From Acidisphaera sp035272265 (GTDB taxonomy: Bacteria; Pseudomonadota; Alphaproteobacteria; Acetobacterales; Acetobacteraceae): a DNA stretch of 11,771 nt. The notes beneath the pieces are model-generated. The model did no database searches. It worked only from the letters and a program-made list of their open reading frames with translations, and had not been told where the DNA came from. Of the stretch, positions 6,081-11,771 are shown in pieces. The stretch spans positions 1-11,771 of the forward strand of contig DATEQV010000539.1 in assembly GCA_035272265.1 (NCBI GenBank), given 5' to 3'. The position numbers and the translations under genes are program-made. The stretch's first letter is position 1. The number at the start of each line of letters is the position of its first letter.

Positions 6081-6896
6081 ATGACAAAGGTCGCACTGTC
6101 TGGCGCATCGGGGAACGTGGGGCAGGTGTTGCGGCCTGCGCTGCTCGCCCGCGGCATCCGGCTTCGCTCCGCGGGCGGGAGGAGGGCGATCACTCCCGTC
6201 ACGCAGGACGAGGAGGTGATGCACGGCGATCTTCGCGACCCGGCGGTCGTCGATCGCCTGCTCGACGGCGTGGAGGTCCTGATCCATCTCGCCGGCACGA
6301 GCGTCGAACGCCCGCTTCCGGAGGTCATCGAGAACAACCTCGTCGCCCTGAACGCGGTCTACGAGGGGGCCCGTCGCCACCGCGTTCGCCGCATCGTGTT
6401 CGCCAGCTCGAACCACTCCATCGGCATGTACCCAGTCGAGGACAAGCTGGGCGTGGACTGCACGTTCCGTCCCGACGGATTCTACGGCCTGAGCAAGATG
6501 TGGGGCGAGGGGATGGCGCGCTTGTACTGGGACAAGCACGGCATCGAGAGCATCTGCGTGCGCATCGGATCGATGCTGGAGCGCCCGACGGAGCCGCGCC
6601 ATCTGAGCACGTGGCTCGGCAACGACGACGCCGTGCAGCTGATGATGCGCTGCATCGAGACGCCGGATATCGGATATCTCACGATCTGGGGCGTTTCGAA
6701 CAATACGCGGTCCTACTGGCGCCAGGACGGCACGGAGCGGCTCGGCTACCTGCCGACGCAGAACGCCGAGGACTACGCAGCGGACATCCTGAGCCGGCCG
6801 AACCCGCTCGATCCGATCGGACAGCGCCATCAGGGCGGCAGCTTCGCAGCCATCGACTATACGCCGCCGGCGCAGCGGGTTGGCCGCGGCGGGTAA
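6081..6896 (+). CDS. udh: Uronate dehydrogenase
   Basis: This 271-residue short-chain NAD-dependent dehydrogenase oxidises D-galacturonate or D-glucuronate at C1 to the aldarolactone, the first step of the oxidative uronate pathway, in the cytoplasm. A Rossmann start with GASGNVG (residues 8-14) binds NAD. FASSNHSIG (107-115) holds the catalytic serine region and is near-diagnostic for Udh. YGLSK gives the catalytic Tyr135/Lys139 pair, and VRIGS, TWLGNDD and WGVSNNTRSYW follow as in characterised Udh proteins. Length agrees with the family (about 265-275). The ATG at 6081 follows a G-rich ribosome site (GGGGGGGA, 8 nt away). It is first in the udh-exuT-garD operon, 73 nt before exuT. General NAD-dependent epimerase is the only alternative name; the combined motifs and neighbours make Udh strong. 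Confidence 0.93.
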   Translation: MTKVALSGASGNVGQVLRPALLARGIRLRSAGGRRAITPVTQDEEVMHGDLRDPAVVDRLLDGVEVLIHLAGTSVERPLPEVIENNLVALNAVYEGARRHRVRRIVFASSNHSIGMYPVEDKLGVDCTFRPDGFYGLSKMWGEGMARLYWDKHGIESICVRIGSMLERPTEPRHLSTWLGNDDAVQLMMRCIETPDIGYLTIWGVSNNTRSYWRQDGTERLGYLPTQNAEDYAADILSRPNPLDPIGQRHQGGSFAAIDYTPPAQRVGRGG

Positions 6897-6969
6897 CAAG
6901 TCGCCGAGCGGCGCGAACAAGAACGGCCGCCGCGAAGGCGAGCGACGACGAGGACAGGAGGGACGGACG

Positions 6970-8265
6970 ATGAAGTGGAAAGGCGTGCGCTGGTGGATGG
7001 TCGCGCTGGTGACCTTCGGCCTGATCGTGAATTACCTCGCACGGAACACGTTGTCGGTCGCTGCGCCGACGATGATGAAGGAGCTGAATTTCGGCGCGGC
7101 GGAATACTCGCACATCGTCGTCGCCTGGCAGCTCTGCTACGCGTTCATGCAGCCGGTCGCCGGGCACGTGCTCGACGCGATCGGGACCAAACTCGGCTTT
7201 GCCGCGTTCGCCCTGGCCTGGTCGGTGGCCTGCGCCGCTGCCGCTTTTGCGACCGGCTGGCAGAGCCTGGCCTTCCTGCGCGGCGTGCTTGGCCTGACGG
7301 AGGCCGCGGGAATCCCTGCCGGCGTGAAGGCCACGACCGAGTGGTTCCCGGCGAAAGAGCGGTCGGTGGCGATCGGGTGGTTCAACATCGGCTCGTCCAT
7401 CGGGGCCGTTCTCGCGCCGCCGCTGGTCGTCTGGGCGATCCTGCAGGGAAGCTGGGAATGGGCGTTCCTGATCGTGGGCGGCCTGGGCATCCTGTGGACC
7501 GCCCTTTGGATGGTGTTCTACAAGCATCCGCGCGACCAGAAGCATCTGTCCGACGAGGAGCGGGACTACATCCTCGCCGGCCAGGAGGCGCAGTACAGCG
7601 ATCCGAATGCGCCCAAGATGCGCTGGACCGAGATCCTCGCCAGCCGCAACTTCTGGTCGATCGGCATCCCGCGCATCCTATCCGAGCCGGCGTGGCAGAC
7701 CTTCAACGCCTGGATCCCGCTGTACATGATGACCGAGCGGCACATGAACCTGAAGGAAGTGGCCCTGTTCGCGTGGCTGCCATTCCTGGCCGCCGACATC
7801 GGCTGCGTGCTGGGCGGCTACCTGAGCCCGATCTTCGTCAAGACCTTCGGCGTGTCGTGGCTGACGTCGCGCAAGCTCGTCGTGCTGACCGGCTCGGTGT
7901 GCATGATCGGCCCGGCCTGCGTCGGTCTGGTCGCCAGCCCCTATACGGCGATCGCTCTGCTGTGCGTCGGCGGCTTCGCCCATCAGACCCTGTCGGGCGG
8001 GCTCTATTCGGTGACATCGGACGTGTTCGGGAAGAACGAGGTGGCGACCGCGACTGGATTGGGCGGCATGATGGGATATCTCGGTGCAGCCGCCTTCACA
8101 GCGCTGTTCGGGATCATGGTCACGCAGGTCGGGTACGGACCGCTCTTCGCGGTGCTGGCGATATTCGACCTCATCGGCGCCGCCGTCGTGTTCATCCTGG
8201 CGCGGAAGCCGGATACCGACGTAGGCGGGCTGCCCGTCGGCGCGGGATTGGCGGGCGCGCGTTAA
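6970..8265 (+). CDS. exuT: Hexuronate transporter, MFS family
   Basis: This 431-residue, 12-helix major-facilitator protein (anion:cation symporter group) resembles ExuT over its full length. Recognisable stretches include the N-terminal KGVRWWMVALVT, YLARNT, the loop 2-3 motif GHVLDAIGTKLG, EWFPAKERS, FNIGSSIGA, YKHPRDQKHL followed by EERDYI, and EPAWQTFNAWIPL. ExuT proteins take up D-galacturonate and D-glucuronate by proton symport through the inner membrane. The ATG at 6970 is chosen over an upstream in-frame start at 6880 because AGGAGG lies 8 nt before it and the extra 30 residues are low-complexity and overlap the end of udh. The gene lies between udh and garD, so the cargo is most likely galacturonate, although a galactarate/glucarate carrier of the same group cannot be fully excluded. 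Confidence 0.93.
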   Translation: MKWKGVRWWMVALVTFGLIVNYLARNTLSVAAPTMMKELNFGAAEYSHIVVAWQLCYAFMQPVAGHVLDAIGTKLGFAAFALAWSVACAAAAFATGWQSLAFLRGVLGLTEAAGIPAGVKATTEWFPAKERSVAIGWFNIGSSIGAVLAPPLVVWAILQGSWEWAFLIVGGLGILWTALWMVFYKHPRDQKHLSDEERDYILAGQEAQYSDPNAPKMRWTEILASRNFWSIGIPRILSEPAWQTFNAWIPLYMMTERHMNLKEVALFAWLPFLAADIGCVLGGYLSPIFVKTFGVSWLTSRKLVVLTGSVCMIGPACVGLVASPYTAIALLCVGGFAHQTLSGGLYSVTSDVFGKNEVATATGLGGMMGYLGAAAFTALFGIMVTQVGYGPLFAVLAIFDLIGAAVVFILARKPDTDVGGLPVGAGLAGAR

Positions 8266-8281
8266 GTCGCATGATGCCGTC

Positions 8282-8309
8282 GAGGGCGCGGCGCGAGTGC
8301 CGCGCCTTC
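8282..8309 (+). other. Strong intercistronic hairpin between exuT and garD
   Basis: GAGGGCGCGGC (8282-8292) pairs with GCCGCGCCTTC (8299-8309) across a 6-nt loop GCGAGT. This gives 11 bp with a single G-U pair. It begins 16 nt after the exuT stop and ends 17 nt before the garD ATG, just ahead of the garD ribosome site. No T-run follows, so a rho-independent terminator is unlikely. It may protect the upstream mRNA or set different expression of the two genes. Confidence 0.5.
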
Positions 8310-8326
8310 ATGCCTTGGAGCTGGAC

Positions 8327-9871
8327 ATGACACGGTCGCCGCTTTTCATCCGCATTCGTGACGACGACAACGTGGCCATCGTCGTCAATTCCGGCGGCCT
8401 GCCGGCGGGAACGACATTCCCTGATGGCCTCACGCTACGCGAGCACGTGCCGCAAGGCCACAAGGTCAACCTCACCGACCTCGCCGAAGGCGCGCCGATC
8501 GTCCGCTACGGGCACGTGATCGGCACCGCCGCCGCAGCAATCCCGCGCGGCAGCTGGATCGCGGAGTCTCGCGTGCGCATGCCGGGGCCGCCGTCGCTCG
8601 ACGACCTGCCGCTCGCGACCAAGGTGCCGCCGCCGGGCGAGAAGCTCGAGGGCTACACGTTCGAGGGATACCGCAACGCCGACGGCACTGTCGGCACGCG
8701 CAACCTGCTGGGCATCAGCACGAGCGTGCAGTGCGTCGCGGGAGTTCTGGAATACGCCACGCGGCGCATCCGGGAGGAGTTGCTGCCGCGCTATCCCAAC
8801 GTCGATGGCGTTGTGCCGCTGACCCACACCTATGGCTGCGGCGTGGCGATCACCGCGCCCGGGGCGGCGGTGCCGATCCGCACGGTGCACAACATCGCGC
8901 GCAACCCGAATTTCGGCGGCGCGCCGATGGTGGTCGGCCTGGGCTGCGAGAAGCTGATCCCGGAATGGATACTGGCCGACGGGTGCCCCGAGGGGGCGCC
9001 CGGAAACACGCCCGACATCGTCCGGCTGCAGGACGAGGGCCATCACGGCTTTGGCGACATGGTCGCGTCGATCATGGACACGGCCGAGAGACACCTTGCC
9101 CAGTTGAACCGCCGCACGCGGACGACCTGTCCGGCGTCCGACCTTGTGGTCGGCACCCAGTGCGGCGGCAGCGACGCGTTTTCCGGCGTGACGGCCAACC
9201 CGGCGATCGGCTACGCCGCCGACCTGCTCGTCCGCGCGGGCGCGACGGTGATGTTTTCCGAAGTGACCGAGGTGCGCGACGCGATCAACCTGCTCACGCC
9301 GCGTGCGGCGGACGAAGACGTCGGCCGTGCGCTGGTGCGCGAGATGGCGTGGTACGACGAGTATCTGCGCGTCGGTGCCGCCGACCGCAGCGCCAACACG
9401 ACGCCGGGGAACAAGCGCGGCGGCCTTACCAACATCGTCGAGAAATGTCTCGGCTCGATCGCCAAATCGGGCACGAGCGCGATCGCCGGGGTCGTCTCGC
9501 CCGGGGATCGCGTGGACCGCAAAGGCCTGATCTTCGCGGCCACGCCGGCCTCCGATTTCATCTGCGGCACGCTGCAACTGGCAGCCGGGATGACGCTGCA
9601 CGTCTTCTCGACGGGCCGCGGCACCCCGTACGGGCTGGCGGCGGTGCCGGTCATCAAGATGTCGACGCGCGACGAGCTACGCGACCGCTGGCCCGACCTG
9701 ATCGACATCAGCGCCGGCCGGATCGCGACCGGCGAGGCGACCATCGAAGATATCGGATGGGAGTTGTTCCGTTTGATCCTGGACGTCGCCAGCGGGCGCA
9801 AGCAGACCTGGACCGAGCGCTGGGGGCTTCACAACGCGCTGGCGTTGTTCAATCCGGGACCGGTCACTTAG
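8327..9871 (+). CDS. garD: Galactarate dehydratase
   Basis: This 514-residue cytoplasmic lyase of the UxaA/GarD family removes water from galactarate to give 5-keto-4-deoxy-glucarate. The N-terminal SAF-like domain spans about residues 8-90 (NVAIVVNSGGL, EHVPQGHKV, IPRGSWI). The hinge GYTFEGYRNADGTVGTRN leads to the catalytic domain with TYGCG (C171), GLGCEK (C207) and TQCGGSDAFSGVTANPA (C279). It ends in WGLHNALALFNPGPVT, very like the C-terminus of enterobacterial GarD, and length is close to the 523 residues of that protein. The ATG at 8327 is preferred over a GTG at 8297, because GGAG stands 6 nt before it and the GTG lies within the loop of the 8282-8309 hairpin. The long form with SAF domain and the galactarate-type motifs separate it from altronate hydrolase. 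It is the last gene of the operon. Confidence 0.96.
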   Translation: MTRSPLFIRIRDDDNVAIVVNSGGLPAGTTFPDGLTLREHVPQGHKVNLTDLAEGAPIVRYGHVIGTAAAAIPRGSWIAESRVRMPGPPSLDDLPLATKVPPPGEKLEGYTFEGYRNADGTVGTRNLLGISTSVQCVAGVLEYATRRIREELLPRYPNVDGVVPLTHTYGCGVAITAPGAAVPIRTVHNIARNPNFGGAPMVVGLGCEKLIPEWILADGCPEGAPGNTPDIVRLQDEGHHGFGDMVASIMDTAERHLAQLNRRTRTTCPASDLVVGTQCGGSDAFSGVTANPAIGYAADLLVRAGATVMFSEVTEVRDAINLLTPRAADEDVGRALVREMAWYDEYLRVGAADRSANTTPGNKRGGLTNIVEKCLGSIAKSGTSAIAGVVSPGDRVDRKGLIFAATPASDFICGTLQLAAGMTLHVFSTGRGTPYGLAAVPVIKMSTRDELRDRWPDLIDISAGRIATGEATIEDIGWELFRLILDVASGRKQTWTERWGLHNALALFNPGPVT

Positions 9872-9925
9872 GCCGGTTGACCTCGAACGGCGGAGCGACA
9901 CGTCACTGGTTGACCTGCGGCGCTG

Positions 9926-10726
9926 TCAGACGGCGCGTGCGATGGCCTGTGCCATCACCTGCTCGGTCTTTCGCGCCGCGTCGGTCAGCCATTCAGCCAT
10001 CAGCTGCTGTCTGCCCTGGATACGCTCGCTCAGCGCCGAGATGCTGATGGCGCCCAGCACATCGCCCTGAGGCTGGATCGCGACGGCGATCCCACCCATG
10101 CGGTCGACGATCTGGTTCAGCACCATGACGTATCCGCGGCTTCGGCCGAGCCGCACGTGCTCGCGTACGGCGCGGATGGACAGGCCGGGGAAAGGCGCAA
10201 GCTTGCCCTTCAGCAGCTCGATCAGAACCTCCGCCTCGTCGTCCGGCAAGGCCGCGAGGATCGCGGTCGCGCCAGCGCCGACCCCGAGCGGCCGCCGTGT
10301 GCCGGGATGGAGATAGTTCGACTGGATCGGAAACGTGCCGACCTGGCGATCGAGGCTGACGGCCTCGGCTCCGGAGCGGATGCTCAGCACTGCGGTGTCC
10401 CCCGACTGCGCCGCGAGCTGGAGCAGGAACGGCCGGGCAGCCGCCCGCAGGTCCGCCCGTTCGCCGAGCGATTGCGCCAGCACGGCGATCTCGGGGCCCA
10501 TGTCGTAAAGCTGCGAACCGACCGGCCGCCGCACGAAACCCTCGCGTGCCAGCGAGTTCAGGATGCGGAACGTCGTGCCTTTGTTCAGCTCCGCCTCGGA
10601 TGCGAGCGTGCGCAACGCCGCCGGGGCATGAGCGGCGAGGGCACGCAAAACGGCACAGACTTTCTGGGTCGCGTTGAGGGTGGTTTCATCGGTGCCCGGG
10701 TCATCGGCTAGCGGGTCGGCGTCCAT
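9926..10726 (-). CDS. IclR-family transcriptional regulator
   Basis: This 266-residue regulator has an N-terminal winged helix-turn-helix (about residues 18-80; LRTLASEAELNKGTTFRILNSLAREGFV fits the IclR recognition pattern). An IclR effector domain follows (about 95-260; LDRQVG, LHPGTRRPLGVGAGATAIL, VREHVRLGRSRGYVM, GGIAVAIQPQGDVLGAISISA). The frame stays open far upstream, but the domain starts only after ATG 10726. That ATG overlaps the stop of the small AtuA-like gene as TGATG. With no good Shine-Dalgarno, translation is probably coupled. It is convergent with garD (54 nt between the ends). Members of the family sense small aromatic or aliphatic acids and repress or activate nearby catabolic genes. 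The target here may be the atuA-type pair in its own operon, or the uronate operon. Confidence 0.93.
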   Translation of the reverse strand: MDADPLADDPGTDETTLNATQKVCAVLRALAAHAPAALRTLASEAELNKGTTFRILNSLAREGFVRRPVGSQLYDMGPEIAVLAQSLGERADLRAAARPFLLQLAAQSGDTAVLSIRSGAEAVSLDRQVGTFPIQSNYLHPGTRRPLGVGAGATAILAALPDDEAEVLIELLKGKLAPFPGLSIRAVREHVRLGRSRGYVMVLNQIVDRMGGIAVAIQPQGDVLGAISISALSERIQGRQQLMAEWLTDAARKTEQVMAQAIARAV

Positions 10727-11070
10727 CAGAGACCGCGTAGCTCGTTCTGCAGCCGCTCGGGCACCTCGATCGGGTAGGCGAGGATCGCCGAGCAGAGTGC
10801 CTTGCCGTAGTTGTCCAGGCACAGGCTGCGCGACACGCCGCCGCCGAGCGCGCCTTCCGCCACGAATTGCAGCGCCGTCAGGCCGGGAGCCTCGTAGCGC
10901 GTGACGTCGCCGGCGATCACGCCTTTGTAGAACGCCTTGAACTGCGAGGCGGAGAGCTGCTCGCGCACCAGCTCGTACAGCTCCGGGCTGAACGCGATCA
11001 CCGAGATGCAGGCGGTGTTGCCTTTGTCGCCGGACCGCACGTGGGCGACGTTGCGCAATTGCATCAGCAT
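10726..11070 (-). CDS. AtuA-like C-terminal (ferredoxin-fold) domain protein
   Basis: This 114-residue protein corresponds to the small C-terminal domain of acyclic-terpene-utilisation protein AtuA. Recognisable features are the start LRNVAHVRSGDKGNTACISVIAF, the middle YEAPGLTALQFVAEGALGGGVSRSL and the end LCLDNYGKALCSAIL. In many bacteria the same domain is fused to the DUF1446 domain; here it is a separate gene, 3 nt after the stop of the DUF1446 gene. The ATG at 11070 is followed by a second in-frame ATG two codons on, so the start is uncertain by two residues. Its stop overlaps the regulator start. The biochemical role is not established; it presumably forms a complex with the DUF1446 protein in acyl-CoA or terpenoid acid metabolism. 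Confidence 0.88.
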   Translation of the reverse strand: MLMQLRNVAHVRSGDKGNTACISVIAFSPELYELVREQLSASQFKAFYKGVIAGDVTRYEAPGLTALQFVAEGALGGGVSRSLCLDNYGKALCSAILAYPIEVPERLQNELRGL

Positions 11071-11073
11071 GGA

Positions 11074-11771
11074 TCAGCTCTCGTACATGTTGATCGACCA
11101 CGGCACCTTGGCGCGCGGCGTCAGGCTGGACCACACGCCGATGACCTCGCGCGTCCGGTCCTGGTGGGGGACGCGCTTGCCGGTCATGCCGACGCCGGAG
11201 ATCGCCATGCCGTCCACCTCGCGGCCGATCTTGTTGGCCTCCTCGCGCGTCAGCGTGCGGGCGGCGACTCGTACCGCGACCTCGTACGGCTCCTCGCGGT
11301 CGGTCGGCGATGCCGCGCCGTGGATGGCGTTCACCCCAATGAAGTCGATGCGGATGTCTTCCGCCTTCAGGCCGACGATCTTGAACCGCTCCTCCAGGAT
11401 GCGCCGCGCGAGCTTTGCGCGGCCGAGCGCGCCGGGGCCGGCGTAGAAGAACATGTCCTCGCCGATGAAGCCCTCGGTGCAGCCGATCGACACTTTCAGC
11501 GTCAGCGTGCGCGGCTTGCCGGAGACGCCGCTGATCCGCACGCGGTCGGGTCCGATCTCGTCGAGCCGCGCGGTGGTGAAGTCCACCACGACGTCCGGCG
11601 TGATGTAGTTCGCCGGGTCGTGGACCTCGTACAGGACCTGTTCCTTCACCGTCATCGCCGTGATCGCCCCGCCGGTGCCCGCCACCTTGGAGATCACCGC
11701 GCTGCCGCTCTCGTCCACCTCGGCGATCGGGAAGGCGAGGTTCCACGGCTCCGGCACGTCTTTGATCCCCG
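11074..11771 (-). CDS. AtuA-family DUF1446 protein, C-terminal part (runs off right edge)
   Basis: The last 231 residues of a larger protein are visible. The frame continues without a stop past the edge (IKDVPEP precedes the first internal GTG at 11757), so the true start is outside. The visible part has DUF1446/AtuA features: NLAFPIAEVDESG, VAGTGGAITAMTVKEQVLYEV, DPANYITPDVVVDF and IGCTEGFIGEDMFFYAGPG. AtuA was named from acyclic terpene (citronellol/geranylate) degradation in Pseudomonas, where its reaction is undefined; homologues occur widely in acyl-CoA-type catabolic operons. The gene ends 3 nt before the small AtuA-like gene. Together with that gene it makes a split version of the usual fused AtuA. 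The substrate here cannot be inferred. Confidence 0.88.
   Translation of the reverse strand, partial: GIKDVPEPWNLAFPIAEVDESGSAVISKVAGTGGAITAMTVKEQVLYEVHDPANYITPDVVVDFTTARLDEIGPDRVRISGVSGKPRTLTLKVSIGCTEGFIGEDMFFYAGPGALGRAKLARRILEERFKIVGLKAEDIRIDFIGVNAIHGAASPTDREEPYEVAVRVAARTLTREEANKIGREVDGMAISGVGMTGKRVPHQDRTREVIGVWSSLTPRAKVPWSINMYES

Noticed and set aside
5864..6973. 369-codon plus-strand frame across the udh leader and udh in another frame
   Set aside because: It overlaps udh in a different frame, is rich in Arg/Gly/Pro and shows no family signature.
8297..8326. GTG start ten codons upstream of garD
   Set aside because: The GTG is in the loop of a strong hairpin and has no SD, while the ATG at 8327 has GGAG at ideal spacing and matches homologue length.
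9920..9936. GCGCT-GTCAGAC-GGCGC stem as terminator between garD and the IclR-type gene
   Set aside because: Only four Watson-Crick pairs plus a G-U, no T-run on either strand, and it overlaps the regulator's stop codon.
10727..11746. Extension of the IclR frame back to 11746, suggesting a 606-residue fusion
   Set aside because: The added part is an out-of-frame reading of the two AtuA-type genes. The IclR domain begins just after the ATG at 10726, which shows TGATG coupling.

Overview
The window is a gene-dense stretch of a high-GC (roughly two-thirds G+C by eye) bacterial chromosome. It most likely comes from a metabolically versatile alpha- or betaproteobacterium. This rests on the GC-rich codon use, a Tat-dependent binding protein, a polyamine-type ABC system, an ExuT/Udh/GarD uronate cassette and an AtuA-type gene pair. 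The sequence alone does not fix a genus.

Region 1 (1-5549, minus strand) is one tight operon transcribed right to left. Its order is a complete prolidase-like amidohydrolase, a PotC-type permease, a PotA-type ATPase, a Tat-exported PotD-type binding protein, a PotB-type permease and the start of a second amidohydrolase that runs off the left edge. Gaps are 15 nt or less and several genes overlap. The layout suggests import of a small, probably cationic or amide-bearing compound and its hydrolysis in the cytoplasm. The substrate is unknown.

Region 2 (5550-6080) has no intact gene. It holds a candidate promoter and an SD-masking hairpin for the minus operon, a 5'-truncated LysR-regulator remnant on the plus strand (about 5624-5845), and the leader of the next operon with a 17-bp palindrome and two competing stem-loops.

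Region 3 (6081-9871, plus strand) is a clear oxidative hexuronate module of uronate dehydrogenase (udh), ExuT-type hexuronate transporter and galactarate dehydratase (garD). ExuT imports D-galacturonate or D-glucuronate. Udh oxidises it to an aldarolactone. After lactone opening, GarD dehydrates galactarate to a keto-deoxy-glucarate. No lactone isomerase/hydrolase and no downstream aldolase or dehydratase is present here. A strong 11-bp hairpin separates exuT from garD.

Region 4 (9926-11771, minus strand) converges on garD. It holds the 3' part of an AtuA-type (DUF1446) gene, a separate 114-residue AtuA-like C-terminal-domain protein, and an IclR-family regulator whose start overlaps the stop of the small gene (TGATG). 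No RNA genes, insertion sequences, CRISPR arrays or phage genes were seen. The strongest leads are the amidohydrolase/ABC operon with its broken divergent regulator, and the several potential RNA or operator structures at the two operon heads.
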